NCBI GenBank assembly: GCA_965220645.1
Contig: OZ244836.1
Coordinates: 124,001-188,000, forward strand
Direction of reading: 5' to 3'
Length of the DNA stretch: 64,000 nt
DNA from: Aldehydirespirator sp965220645
Lineage (GTDB): Bacteria > Actinomycetota > Acidimicrobiia > Acidimicrobiales > Aldehydirespiratoraceae
The notes below the pieces were generated by a model. It worked only from the letters and a program-made list of their open reading frames with translations, ran no database searches and was not told the DNA's origin. The translations under genes were made by a program, and so were the position numbers. Positions 50,653 to 59,608 of this stretch are shown in pieces. How positions within the stretch are numbered: the first letter of the stretch is position 1; every line of letters begins with the position of its first letter.

Positions 50653-51720
50653 TCAGTACAGCGAGCTGGCCCCGGCGTAGACCTCCTCGAGGACACTGCG
50701 ATCCCAGAGGTCGTCGATGGCGGGCAGGTTCTCCTTGCCGGCCACTCGCAGGCCCTCGTACTCGCCTTCGAGGGTGGCCTCATCCAGCCAGAACAGCCCC
50801 TGGGCCGCGGTCACGTCGCTCTTCATGAACCCGCTCTGCGCTACCAGCTGATTCGCCTCATTGGCGGGATCGAGGCCCAGATCGACACCGTAGGTGTTGA
50901 CGGTCAGGTCGACGGCCAGGTCATTGTCGGCGAAGGCGTGCTCCCAGCCCTTGATGCCGGCCCGCATGTAGCCGACCACGGAGTCGCGGTTCTCGGCCAG
51001 GTACGTCCGGGTCGTCACCCAGAGCCGCCCGTAGCGGGTCCAGCCCAGGTCACCCAGACTCACGGTCCCGTGGTCGATGCCCCGGGACTGGAGGGCCAGC
51101 GGCTGGTTGGTCAAGAACGCGTAGTAGGCGTCCACTTCGCCCTCCACCACCGGACTGGGATCGAAACCGACCGGCACGTTCTCGTAGTCGGCCTCGACGC
51201 CGTTCACGCCGAACAGCGTGTTGACGTCGGCGATACCCGACTCGCCCTGCAGGCCGATTCGCTTGCCGACGAGGTCCTCGACGGTGTTGATCGGGTTGTC
51301 GGGCAAGTAGATGAACCCGATGGGCGACTGCTGCAGCGCGGCGCCCAGAACCACCAGGTCGGCCCCGGCCGCCATGGCGTCAATCGTGCGAGACAGGAAT
51401 GAGCTGGCCCCCAACTCGATACCGGGCCCATTGATGGTCACCTCGGTGGCGATGCCGCCCCCACCCTGGGCCAGCACCGCTTCGATGCCCTCAGCCGCGA
51501 AGTAACCCTGATCGGCGGCCACATAATGCCCTGCGAACTGGACGTTCTTGATCCAGTCCAACTGGAAGCGCACGTCTGGGAGATCCGGCGGAGGCGCGGC
51601 AGCGGACTCGCCCGGGGTCCCGCTGCAAGCCGCGAGCAGCGCCGGCGAACTCACCGCAACTCCGGTGACTGCCGACCCCCACAAGAAGTTCCTTCTCGAG
51701 ATTCGATTCAAAGGTGTCAC
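50653..51720 (-). CDS. NMT1/THI5-like substrate-binding lipoprotein with Tat-type signal
   Basis: 355 residues from a GTG at 51720 with GGGGGGA upstream; the longer frame is a shadow of the LysR gene. The N-terminus holds a twin-arginine ISRRNFLWGS followed by a hydrophobic stretch and LLAACSG, so it is probably Tat-exported and lipidated. The mature protein starts DVRFQLDWIKNVQFAGHYVAADQGYF, the signature of THI5/ThiY/NMT1-type proteins that bind pyrimidines, riboflavin precursors or sulfonates. Together with the permease at 44135 and ATPase at 45682 it forms a complete importer split by three enzyme genes. Confidence 0.9.
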   Translation of the reverse strand: MTPLNRISRRNFLWGSAVTGVAVSSPALLAACSGTPGESAAAPPPDLPDVRFQLDWIKNVQFAGHYVAADQGYFAAEGIEAVLAQGGGGIATEVTINGPGIELGASSFLSRTIDAMAAGADLVVLGAALQQSPIGFIYLPDNPINTVEDLVGKRIGLQGESGIADVNTLFGVNGVEADYENVPVGFDPSPVVEGEVDAYYAFLTNQPLALQSRGIDHGTVSLGDLGWTRYGRLWVTTRTYLAENRDSVVGYMRAGIKGWEHAFADNDLAVDLTVNTYGVDLGLDPANEANQLVAQSGFMKSDVTAAQGLFWLDEATLEGEYEGLRVAGKENLPAIDDLWDRSVLEEVYAGASSLY

Positions 51721-51859
51721 GACTATCCCCCCATTCCTCTGTGCTGATGAGCAACCAGCGGTGAGAGGGGTCCATAGCCGGTTCCCCTCGCCGCCTAGCT
51801 CGTGACAAGCCGAACGTACGCCGGTCGACCCGTTCTTGTCCAAGACCAGTTTGCGAGCC

Positions 51860-51874
51860 TGTGATAATCTCACA
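51860..51874. promoter_or_regulatory. TGTGA-N5-TCACA operator beside the LysR gene
   Basis: TGTGATAATCTCACA is a perfect 5-bp inverted repeat with a 5-base spacer, ending three bases before the LysR ATG. It overlaps a GATAAT -10-like sequence. This is the expected position for LysR autoregulation; the 154-base divergent spacer to the SBP gene also allows control of the transporter operon. Confidence 0.6.
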
Positions 51875-51876
51875 TT

Positions 51877-52740
51877 ATGGATCTGTCCCTTCGGGCGGTC
51901 CGGTACTTCGTCACCGTCGCCGAGGTCCGTCACTTCGGGCGCGCCGCGGATCGATTGCTCATCTCCCAGCCGGCCCTCAGCCAGCAGATCAAGCGCTTCG
52001 AGAAGCAGATCGGCTGCCAGCTTCTGGAACGGTCGCGCAGAGGGGTCACGCTCACCGCGTCGGGCCGCGTGTTCCTCGAGGAGGCCCGCGCCCTCCTCGA
52101 GCACGCAGATGCCGCCGTGGCCCGAACCCGCGGGGCCGCCGAACCCACTGAGTTGAGGATTGCCTGCGTGGCGGGCACGCCCCACGCAATCAAGTCCCGA
52201 CTGGTGACGGCGGCCTCATCGGCCGAGCCCCGCCTGGAAGTCAACCTGGTGCGCATCGACTGGTCGGAGCCGTTCACCCACCTCCGCAACGCATCCGTCA
52301 ACGCGGCCATCATCCACCTGCCGCACTCCGAGCCCGGGGTGACGTCGCGGCTGCTGCACTCCGAGCCCAGGGTCGCGGTGCTGCCCACCGGACATCGCCT
52401 CTCGGGTCAATCCCAGATCAGCATCGACGACATCGCCGGCGACCCCGTCCTCGATTCCGATTTCAGCCGAGACTTCTGGCTCGTCAACCCCCGGCCCGAC
52501 GGCTCCGCACCCAGCACGGTCCAGCCAGCACCGACGTCGGCAGAGCAGCTCATGGACCTGGTCGCGCTGGGCCGTGGCATCGCCATCACGGCCAGGACCG
52601 TGAGCGAGCAGTATCAACGGCCCGGCGTCGTCGCCATCCCCATCGTCGACATAGACGAAGCCAAGTTGGCTCTCATCTGGTTCAGTGATCACGATCAGCC
52701 CGCGGTGGCCGAACTCGCAGACGCTTTGGCGGTTGATTGA
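51877..52740 (+). CDS. LysR-family transcriptional regulator
   Basis: 287 residues from the ATG at 51877. N-terminal HTH of the family is typical: LRAVRYFVTVAEVRHFGRAADRLLISQPALSQQIKRFEKQIGCQLLERSRRGVTLTASGRVFLEEAR. The effector domain starts near 90 (ELRIACVAGTPHAIKSRLVTAA). It is divergent from the SBP-Rieske-AKR-PDE-ATPase-permease run, which it probably controls. Confidence 0.93.
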   Translation: MDLSLRAVRYFVTVAEVRHFGRAADRLLISQPALSQQIKRFEKQIGCQLLERSRRGVTLTASGRVFLEEARALLEHADAAVARTRGAAEPTELRIACVAGTPHAIKSRLVTAASSAEPRLEVNLVRIDWSEPFTHLRNASVNAAIIHLPHSEPGVTSRLLHSEPRVAVLPTGHRLSGQSQISIDDIAGDPVLDSDFSRDFWLVNPRPDGSAPSTVQPAPTSAEQLMDLVALGRGIAITARTVSEQYQRPGVVAIPIVDIDEAKLALIWFSDHDQPAVAELADALAVD

Positions 52741-52811
52741 GGAGTTGGCCGGGCCGCCGTCCTTTCGGGTTGTGATGAACTAGACCATAATTCGCCTTCG
52801 AGGAGGGTGGA

Positions 52812-53879
52812 ATGAATGAGCCGGTAGCGGCGGTAGAGATCGACGGCGTTACCAAGCGCTTCGGTGAGGTCGTCGCCGTCGCCAACGTCGATTTGGCCAT
52901 CGGCGACGGCGAGTTCTTCGCCCTGCTCGGCCCGTCGGGATGCGGCAAGACAACCACCCTGCGAATGATCGCCGGACTCGATCTGCCCACCGAAGGGAGC
53001 CTGCGCATCTTCGGTACCGAAGTGGGCATGGCGCCGCCGGACCGCAGGCCGGTCAACACCGTGTTCCAGGCCTATGCCCTGTTCCCGCACATGACGGTCC
53101 GGCAGAACATCGAGTTCGGGCTGCGGATGCGCAGGGTCAAGGATCCCGAACTCAGCCAGCGGGTGACCGAAGCCACCGAGATGGTGCGGCTGGCCGGAAT
53201 GGAGGACCGCAGGCCCTCCCAGCTCTCCGGCGGACAGCAGCAGCGGGTGGCACTGGCCCGGGCCCTGGTCAACCAGCCCAAAGTGCTGCTCCTCGACGAG
53301 CCGCTCGGAGCGCTGGACCTCAAACTGCGCCAGGAGATGCAGCAGGAACTCAAGGCGCTGCAGCGAGAGGTCGGCATCACCTTCGTGTTCGTCACCCACG
53401 ACCAGGAGGAAGCCCTCGCCATGAGCGAGCGGATCGGGGTGATGTCCGAAGGACGCCTGCTCCAGGTCGGCACTCCCCGGGAGATCTACGAACGGCCGTC
53501 CAGCCGCTTCGTGGCCGACTTCATCGGCCGGACCAACCTCATCGAGGCCTCGGTGGAGTCGTCCGGCACGGTGCGGCTAGCCAACGGCGTACTTGTCGAG
53601 GCCGACACCTCCGAGCCGCCGGGCTCCGATGTGTCGGTCAGCCTCCGCCCCGAGCGCATCCGCGTGCAACCGCGGGGCACAGCGGTCGCGGCCGGTACCA
53701 GCATCGATGGCGAGGTTCGCGACGTCACATATCTCGGCCACGCCGTGGTGTACGAGGTGGCGGCGGGTCCAACGTCGATTGAGGTGCGCAGTGAGGGCGA
53801 GGTCGGCGAACCCTTCGCTCCGGGCGACCAAGTGACCGTCAGCTGGGATCACGGCGCGGCCGCGGTCATTGCCGAGTGA
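52812..53879 (+). CDS. potA: Spermidine/putrescine-type ABC transporter ATPase (PotA)
   Basis: 355 residues from an ATG with GAGGAGGG upstream. Walker A GPSGCGKT, Q-loop VFQAYALFPHMTV, signature LSGGQQQR, Walker B VLLLDEPLGALD, switch THDQEEA, and a TOBE domain from about 240 (FIGRTNLIEA, VSLRPERIRV). First gene of a canonical potABCD operon. The linkage to PotBCD supports the name; the true ligand (polyamine or a related amine) is inferred. Confidence 0.93.
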   Translation: MNEPVAAVEIDGVTKRFGEVVAVANVDLAIGDGEFFALLGPSGCGKTTTLRMIAGLDLPTEGSLRIFGTEVGMAPPDRRPVNTVFQAYALFPHMTVRQNIEFGLRMRRVKDPELSQRVTEATEMVRLAGMEDRRPSQLSGGQQQRVALARALVNQPKVLLLDEPLGALDLKLRQEMQQELKALQREVGITFVFVTHDQEEALAMSERIGVMSEGRLLQVGTPREIYERPSSRFVADFIGRTNLIEASVESSGTVRLANGVLVEADTSEPPGSDVSVSLRPERIRVQPRGTAVAAGTSIDGEVRDVTYLGHAVVYEVAAGPTSIEVRSEGEVGEPFAPGDQVTVSWDHGAAAVIAE

Positions 53880-53901
53880 CCGTGATCGCGGAGTGACCGG
53901 G

Positions 53902-54870
53902 ATGCAGTCCAACGGCCGGTCCTCGGTAAGCGCTCCGGCGCCGGGAGAGGCGGCCGCGGCACAGGCGCGGCGCCGCCAGGGGATGCTGCTCGCCTCACCC
54001 GGAGCCCTCTACCTGCTGATCTTCTTCGTCGTCCCTCTCGGCCTGATCTCGGTCTACTCCTTCGCCACCCGCACCTCCACCGGCCGGACGTCGCTGAGCG
54101 GCTGGAACGTCGAGTCGTACCGGGCCATCGGCGACGACATCATCGTGGGGATCATCGCGCGGTCGGCGTGGCTCGCCACGGTCACCACCGTCCTGTGCGT
54201 GGCGGTGGGGTACCCCTTCGCGTACTACATAGCCACCCGGCCACGGCACATGCGGGCCGTGCTGCTGGTGCTGGTGATGATCCCGTTCTGGACCAACGGC
54301 CTGGTGCGAGTGTTCGCCATCCGGTTCCTGCTGGGATCGAACGGACCTGCCTCCGCCCTCAGCGAGAGCCTGGGCTTCGGGACGTTCCGGATCCTGTTCA
54401 CCCCCACCGCAGTGACGATCGGGATGGTCTACAGCTTCCTCACGTTCATGGTGCTGCCCCTATACGTGGCGCTGGAGCGCATGGACTGGAGCCTCACCGA
54501 AGCGGCCCGGGACCTGTACGCCAGCGGCTCGAAGGCGTTCTGGAAGGTCACGCTGCCCCTCACCAAGTCGGGGATCGTGGCCGGGTGCGTGCTGGTGTTC
54601 GTTCCCAGCTTCGGCTCCTATGTGATCCCCGACATCCTGGGCGGGGCCAAGACCCTGCTGATCGGCTCATACATTGCCCGCCAGTTCCGCGACGCCCGCA
54701 ACTGGCCCCTCGGAGCGTCTCTCAGCGTGCTGCTGATCGTCGCGATGCTGGTGGCCGTCGCCCTGAACCAGCGATCGGGCAGCGGCTCGGAGGGCACTGA
54801 TCGGCCTCGGGCTCGAAAGCGGGCGCCCGCCCCGGACGAGGCCGAGCCCGCGACGGCGGTGGGGTCGTGA
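53902..54870 (+). CDS. potB: Spermidine/putrescine-type permease (PotB)
   Basis: 322 residues from the ATG at 53902, which has GGAG upstream; the upstream in-frame codons read through a 17-bp duplication of the gene junction. Six membrane segments and the EAA-type loop DWSLTEAARDLYASGSKAFWKVTLPLT are clear, and the start (GALYLLIFFVVPLGLISVYSF) is typical. The C-terminal tail is Arg/Pro-rich. Its stop overlaps the potC GTG. Confidence 0.91.
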   Translation: MQSNGRSSVSAPAPGEAAAAQARRRQGMLLASPGALYLLIFFVVPLGLISVYSFATRTSTGRTSLSGWNVESYRAIGDDIIVGIIARSAWLATVTTVLCVAVGYPFAYYIATRPRHMRAVLLVLVMIPFWTNGLVRVFAIRFLLGSNGPASALSESLGFGTFRILFTPTAVTIGMVYSFLTFMVLPLYVALERMDWSLTEAARDLYASGSKAFWKVTLPLTKSGIVAGCVLVFVPSFGSYVIPDILGGAKTLLIGSYIARQFRDARNWPLGASLSVLLIVAMLVAVALNQRSGSGSEGTDRPRARKRAPAPDEAEPATAVGS

Positions 54871-55721
54871 GCGGCGTCGTCGAAGTCGGTCTCGGGCAGC
54901 GCACCCAACGCTGGCTGGCCGCGTGGGCCTGGATGGTCTTCGCGTTCCTGTACGTGCCCATCGTCGTGCTGGTGGTCTTCTCGTTCAATTCGTCGGCCCG
55001 GGTGAACATCTGGGGGGGCTTCTCCTTCCAGTGGTACGGCGAGGCCCTGCGCAACGACGTGATCACCTCGGCCATACGGGTGTCGCTCATCGTGGCCCTG
55101 GTCTCCACTGTCGTTTCGGTGGTGCTCGGCACCGCGGTGGCCCTCGCCCTCGACCGCTACCGGTTCCGGGGCCGCCGCGCCCTCGACGGCACTGTGTACC
55201 TGCCCATCGTGATCCCCGACATCACCATGGCGGTGATGCTGCTGGTGTTCTTCGCGGAGGCGTTCAAGTTCATCGACTCCTTCGGCCCGCGATTCACGCT
55301 CGGCATCTCCACGGTCGCCCTGTCCCACATCGCGTTCAACATCTCGTTCGTGTGCGTGGTGGTGCGGGCCAGGCTCGACCAGTTCGACCGGACGCTGGAG
55401 GAGGCCGCCCGCGACCTGTACGCGTCGGGATGGAACACGTTCAGGAGAGTCACCCTGCCGCTGATCATGCCGGGCATCGCGGCCGGCGGGCTGCTGGCGC
55501 TGACCCTGTCGCTCGACGACGTCGTGATCTCCGCCTTCGTGGCCGGCCCGGGCTCGACAACCCTGCCCGTGTACGTGTTCAGCAGCATCCGACGGGGCGT
55601 CACCCCCGAGCTGAACGCCATCTCCACCCTGATGCTCACCGCGTCGATCGCGCTGGTGCTGGGCGCGCTCGCCATGCAGCGGCGCAGAGCCAGCGCAGCG
55701 CAACAGGCCCAGGTTCTATAG
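54867..55721 (+). CDS. potC: Spermidine/putrescine-type permease (PotC)
   Basis: 284 residues from a GTG overlapping the potB stop. The start of the core, MVFAFLYVPIVVLVVFSFNSS, and the EAA loop FDRTLEEAARDLYASGWNTFRRVTLPLIMPG match PotC. SLDDVVISAFVAGPGSTTLPVYVF near the end is diagnostic. Confidence 0.92.
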   Translation: MSGVVEVGLGQRTQRWLAAWAWMVFAFLYVPIVVLVVFSFNSSARVNIWGGFSFQWYGEALRNDVITSAIRVSLIVALVSTVVSVVLGTAVALALDRYRFRGRRALDGTVYLPIVIPDITMAVMLLVFFAEAFKFIDSFGPRFTLGISTVALSHIAFNISFVCVVVRARLDQFDRTLEEAARDLYASGWNTFRRVTLPLIMPGIAAGGLLALTLSLDDVVISAFVAGPGSTTLPVYVFSSIRRGVTPELNAISTLMLTASIALVLGALAMQRRRASAAQQAQVL

Positions 55722-55780
55722 TTCTAGGTTGGATCTTGTAGTTCTTTGGCTCTCGAAGGGAGCCTCGGAGGGAGGAATCC

Positions 55781-56947
55781 ATGACCACAACGACAAGGGC
55801 CACCTCAAGATGGCAGCCCCGTGGAAGTCACCGCGGCAGGCTCGTTCTGATCGGGGCGATCATCGGCGCCGCCAGCCTGCTGGGCGCGGCCTGCAGCGGG
55901 GGCGATGACGAGGCCGCCTCGGCCGCGGATTGCGCGCCGGGCGAGACCGACGGCGACCTGGCCTTCTACAACTGGGCCGAGTACATCGACGACGAACTCC
56001 TCACCGCGTTCGAGGCCGAGACCGGCATCAACGTCGAGTACACGACCTACGAGTCCAACGAGGAGATGCTCACCAAGGTCCAGTCCGGGGCGGCCATCTA
56101 CGACCTGATCGTGCCCTCGGACTACATGGTCGACACGATGCGCCGTGAAGGGCTGCTGCTGGAGTTGAACTACGACGCCATACCCAACGCGGCCAACATC
56201 GGCTCTGAGTTCGCCAACCCGCCCTTCGACCCCGAGCACCAGCACCACGTGGCCTACCAGTGGGGCACCACCGGCATCGGCATGACCTACGAGGTGCTCG
56301 AGCTGCTGGGCGATGAGCCCACATGGGCGGTGATCTTCGATCCCGACACCGCGGCGCTCGTCCCCGGGAGCATCTCGATGCTCGACGACGCCCCCGAGAC
56401 GGTGTCGGCCGCGCTCAAGTACCTCGGCTACAGCATCGAGGACGTGATCAACGACCGGAACGAGGACGCCGTCCGCGAGGCCGGCGAGCTGCTGAGGGCC
56501 ACCAACGACCGGCTGCTCAAGTACGACTCGGTCACCTTCGGTGACGACCTGGTCAACGGCGAGGTGGACGTGGCCCACGGCTGGAGCGGCGGCTTCGCCC
56601 TTTCGATCGACGAGGCCGACGCCTACGAGACCCACGTCTACACCATTCCCAAGGAGGGCGGGGTCCGCTGGGTTGACACCATGGCGATACCGCACAATGC
56701 CGACAACGTGTGCTCCGCGCACGCCATGATCAACTTCCTGACCGACGCGGAGAACGGCGCCACGCTCACCAACTGGACCTTCTACGGCAGCCCCAACGCG
56801 GCGGCCACGCCGTACATCGACAGCGAGATCCTGGAGGACCCGGGCATCTACCCGCCGCCCGATGTTGCGGCTCGGCTCGAGTTGATCCCCCACGCGGGCG
56901 ACATGGCCCTGCTGATCCAGGACCAGCTGACCAACGCCAAGAGCTAG
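55781..56947 (+). CDS. potD: Spermidine/putrescine-type binding lipoprotein (PotD)
   Basis: 388 residues. The signal ends in a lipobox (SLLGAACSGG). The mature part starts LAFYNWAEYIDDELLTAFEAETGINV, the PotD/PotF signature, and continues with YDLIVPSDYMVDTMRREGLL and IPKEGGVRWVDTMAIP, which contain typical polyamine-contact positions (Asp, Trp). It completes the operon. A terminator-like hairpin follows. Confidence 0.93.
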   Translation: MTTTTRATSRWQPRGSHRGRLVLIGAIIGAASLLGAACSGGDDEAASAADCAPGETDGDLAFYNWAEYIDDELLTAFEAETGINVEYTTYESNEEMLTKVQSGAAIYDLIVPSDYMVDTMRREGLLLELNYDAIPNAANIGSEFANPPFDPEHQHHVAYQWGTTGIGMTYEVLELLGDEPTWAVIFDPDTAALVPGSISMLDDAPETVSAALKYLGYSIEDVINDRNEDAVREAGELLRATNDRLLKYDSVTFGDDLVNGEVDVAHGWSGGFALSIDEADAYETHVYTIPKEGGVRWVDTMAIPHNADNVCSAHAMINFLTDAENGATLTNWTFYGSPNAAATPYIDSEILEDPGIYPPPDVAARLELIPHAGDMALLIQDQLTNAKS

Positions 56948-56965
56948 CCACGAACAGCACTATCC

Positions 56966-56999
56966 GGCCGGGGCGTCCCCCTAGAGGGGCGTCCCGGCC
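56966..56999 (+). terminator. Terminator-like hairpin after potD
   Basis: Outer arms GGCCGGG (56966-56972) and CCCGGCC (56993-56999), inner CCCC and GGGG around a CTAGA loop. It starts 18 bases after the potD stop. No T-run follows. Confidence 0.6.
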
Positions 57000-57088
57000 A
57001 GCGGGTCCTGTCACGGGCGCGGCCTGACGGCGCAAGCGCCGCCATTCCTTGCCCCCGTGCCACCCCCTCGCCTAGCCGTTCGCCCCAG

Positions 57089-57868
57089 TTAGCGGGCTTG
57101 CCAGTTCGGGGGGCGGCCTTCCTTCCAGGCGGCCATGCCCTCGGCGGCGTCGGAGGTGTTGGCCACCACGCGGCGCATGGTCTCGCCCATGCGGACCGCC
57201 TCGGTCCAGGGCATCGTGCGACCCCGGCGGGCCATCTCGTTGGTGGCCCGCACGGCCAGAGGGGCACCGGTGCACAGCCGATCGGCAAACGTGCGGGCCT
57301 CGTCCATGAGGGCGTCGTGGGGTATGACCTTCCACGCCAGGCCGGTCTCCTTGGCCCTGGCTGCGTCGATGGTCTCGCCGGTGAGGAGCAACTCGAGCGC
57401 GTCGGGCCAAGCCACCCGATCGGGCAAGCGCAACGCGCCGACGATGGTGGGCACGCCGATACGGACCTCCGGGTAGGCGAAAGTGGCCCGCTCGCTGGCC
57501 AGCACGAAGTCGCAGGCCAGCACCGCGGTGAGGCCGTAGCCGATGCAGGGCCCGTTGACCGCGGCGATGGTGGGCTTCCAGATCTCCATACCCGACTCGA
57601 AGGTGGTGATGGTGGGCCACTCCCAGAACGAGCCGGGCCAGTCCCCCGTCGAGCCCTCGGAGTCCTTGAGGTCGGCGCCGGCGCAGAAGGCCCGGCCCGC
57701 GCCGGTGACGATGGCCACCCAGGCCTCGGTGTCTTCCCGGAAGGCCGTCCAGGCCTCGTCCAGGGCCCGGCGCATGGTCCCGTTGACCGCGTTGAGGGCC
57801 TCGGGGCGGTTGTAGGTGATGGTGGCGACGTGACCGTCGCGCTCGTAGGTGGCCGCTGGAGAGGTCAT
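57089..57868 (-). CDS. Enoyl-CoA hydratase/isomerase (crotonase) family protein
   Basis: 259 residues. Crotonase fold with oxyanion-hole motifs GRAFCAGADLKD and NGPCIGYGLTAVLACD. In the catalytic region PEVRIGVPTIVGALRLP keeps the first Glu, and DALELLLTG has a second Glu in the helix where hydratases place their acid. It acts on an acyl-CoA in fatty-acid or aromatic breakdown. A divergent OsmC gene lies 40 bases away. Confidence 0.92.
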   Translation of the reverse strand: MTSPAATYERDGHVATITYNRPEALNAVNGTMRRALDEAWTAFREDTEAWVAIVTGAGRAFCAGADLKDSEGSTGDWPGSFWEWPTITTFESGMEIWKPTIAAVNGPCIGYGLTAVLACDFVLASERATFAYPEVRIGVPTIVGALRLPDRVAWPDALELLLTGETIDAARAKETGLAWKVIPHDALMDEARTFADRLCTGAPLAVRATNEMARRGRTMPWTEAVRMGETMRRVVANTSDAAEGMAAWKEGRPPNWQAR

Positions 57869-57908
57869 GGACCGCAGTATCGCAGCATCGCACTCCTACG
57901 CTGAGCCC

Positions 57909-58352
57909 ATGACCACCATCACCGCAGATATCAAGGTCGAGCCCGGCGCCGAGTTCTCGGTGGAGCTGCGGTCCGGGTCACACCTGTGGCACGCCGACGA
58001 GCCCGCCGACGTGGGCGGGGCCGACACCGGGCCCAACCCCTACGAACTGCTGCTGTCGTCGGTGGCTGCCTGCACCTGCATCACCGTGTCGATGTACTGC
58101 CGGCGCAAGGGCTGGATCCTGCACTCGGTGTCGGCCAGCTACACCCACGACCGGGTACACGCCAACGACTGCGATGACTGCGAGGATGACGCCTCGGGCT
58201 ACATCGACCGGGTCCAGAGCCAGATCTTCATCGAGGGAGACTTCGACGAGGACCAGCGGTCCCGCCTAGCCGACATCGCCCGCCGCTGCCCGGTGCACAA
58301 GACCCTCGAACGGGGCATCGCCTTCACCGCCGAGGCCGTGTTCGCGGGCTGA
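57909..58352 (+). CDS. OsmC/Ohr-family protein
   Basis: 147 residues from the ATG at 57909; the longer frame has no support. OsmC-like thiol protein with the two expected Cys regions, LLSSVAACTCITVSMY and RCPVHKTLERG. These reduce organic peroxides using a Cys pair. It has an additional cysteine pair (NDCDDCEDD) in the middle that is not typical. Divergent from the crotonase gene. Confidence 0.9.
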   Translation: MTTITADIKVEPGAEFSVELRSGSHLWHADEPADVGGADTGPNPYELLLSSVAACTCITVSMYCRRKGWILHSVSASYTHDRVHANDCDDCEDDASGYIDRVQSQIFIEGDFDEDQRSRLADIARRCPVHKTLERGIAFTAEAVFAG

Positions 58353-58398
58353 GGCAGACGGCTAATCTCGCAGCGACAGTCGGATAGGAGCAGGGCCG

Positions 58399-59535
58399 AT
58401 GGACGAGCCAGCGTGGACGATGGGCGTCGAGGAGGAGTACCTGATCGTGGAACGCGAGACGGGGGCTCTCATCACCAAGCAACCTCCCGGCCTGCTGGAG
58501 ACGGTGGAGAACCTGCGCCACGGTCTGGTGGCCAGGGAACTGTTCAGCTCACAGATCGAGATCGGCACCGGGGTCTGCACCGACGTGAAGTACCTCCGGG
58601 CCGACCTCGGCCTGCTTCGCCTAGCCGTGACCGAGGCCGCCGCCGAGTACGGGATGGCACCCATCGCGGCCTCGTCACACCCGGTCGCGAGGTGGCTCCA
58701 GCAGCAGTACACCGAGGGCGAGCGCTACCAGGCCCTAACCGCGGATCTGCAGGGCGTGTCCCGGCGGCTGGTCATCTCCGGTATGCACGTCCACGTCGGT
58801 ATCGAGGATCCCGACCTGCGGATCGATCTGATGGACCAGGTCGCGTACTTCCTGCCCCATCTGCTGGCCCTGTCGACCTCGTCGCCGTTCTGGGAGGGGC
58901 GCGACACCGGCCTCAAGAGCTACCGCATGTCGGTGATCGAGACGCTGCCCCGCACCGGACTCCCCGAGAAGTTCGACTCGTGGTCCGACTTCAAGCGCCA
59001 TGTCGACGTGCTAGTGCGGGCCGGGATCATCGAGGACTCCACCATGGTGTGGTGGCACATCCGCCCGTCGGAGCGCTACCCCACCCTGGAGATGCGGGTG
59101 GCCGACCTGCCCACCAGGATGGAGGACACGATCGCGATCGCGGCCATGTACGTCTGCGTGCTGAGGATGCTCTGGCGGCTCAAGCTGGAGAACCGCCGGT
59201 GGCGCAGCTACGCCAACTTCCTTCTGTCGGAGAACCTGTGGCGGGCCGAGCGCTACGGCGTGAGCGGCGAGCTCATGGACTTCGGTCGAGGCGTGCTCGT
59301 GCCCTTCGGTGACCTGCTGGATGAACTGATCGAGCTGGTCAGGCCCGACGCCGAGGCCCTGAACTGCGTGGCTGAGGTGGAGCACACCCGCACGATCTGC
59401 GAACGCGGCACCTCGGCGGACCGCCAGCTAGCCGTGTACCACGGTGCGCTCGAGGAGGGCGCCACCGAAGACGAGGCATTCAAGGCCGTCGTCCACGCGC
59501 TGATAGTCGACACCGTCGCTAGTCCCGAGACCTAG
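58399..59535 (+). CDS. YbdK-type carboxylate-amine ligase (GCS2 family)
   Basis: 378 residues from an ATG with AGGAG upstream. The family (glutamate-cysteine ligase type 2) is recognisable from TMGVEEEYLIVERETG, ELFSSQIEIGTGVC, GMHVHVGIED and WWHIRPSERYPTLEMRVADLPT. Members ligate a carboxylate to an amine using ATP; in actinobacteria some act in redox buffer synthesis. A convergent decayed gene and repeat block A follow. Confidence 0.92.
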   Translation: MDEPAWTMGVEEEYLIVERETGALITKQPPGLLETVENLRHGLVARELFSSQIEIGTGVCTDVKYLRADLGLLRLAVTEAAAEYGMAPIAASSHPVARWLQQQYTEGERYQALTADLQGVSRRLVISGMHVHVGIEDPDLRIDLMDQVAYFLPHLLALSTSSPFWEGRDTGLKSYRMSVIETLPRTGLPEKFDSWSDFKRHVDVLVRAGIIEDSTMVWWHIRPSERYPTLEMRVADLPTRMEDTIAIAAMYVCVLRMLWRLKLENRRWRSYANFLLSENLWRAERYGVSGELMDFGRGVLVPFGDLLDELIELVRPDAEALNCVAEVEHTRTICERGTSADRQLAVYHGALEEGATEDEAFKAVVHALIVDTVASPET

Positions 59536-59548
59536 AGCGGCTTGTCTT

Positions 59549-59596
59549 CCCCGCTCCCGTTCGCTTCGCTCACGGGCCGCTCGGGCCACGGCCTCG
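59549..59596 (-). repeat. Dispersed repeat block A, copy 4
   Basis: 48 bases matching the other copies. It lies just past the stop (59609) of a decayed minus-strand frame, preceded on that strand by a GAGGCCGAGC block B core. Confidence 0.75.
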
Positions 59597-59608
59597 CAAG
59601 CTCGGCCT

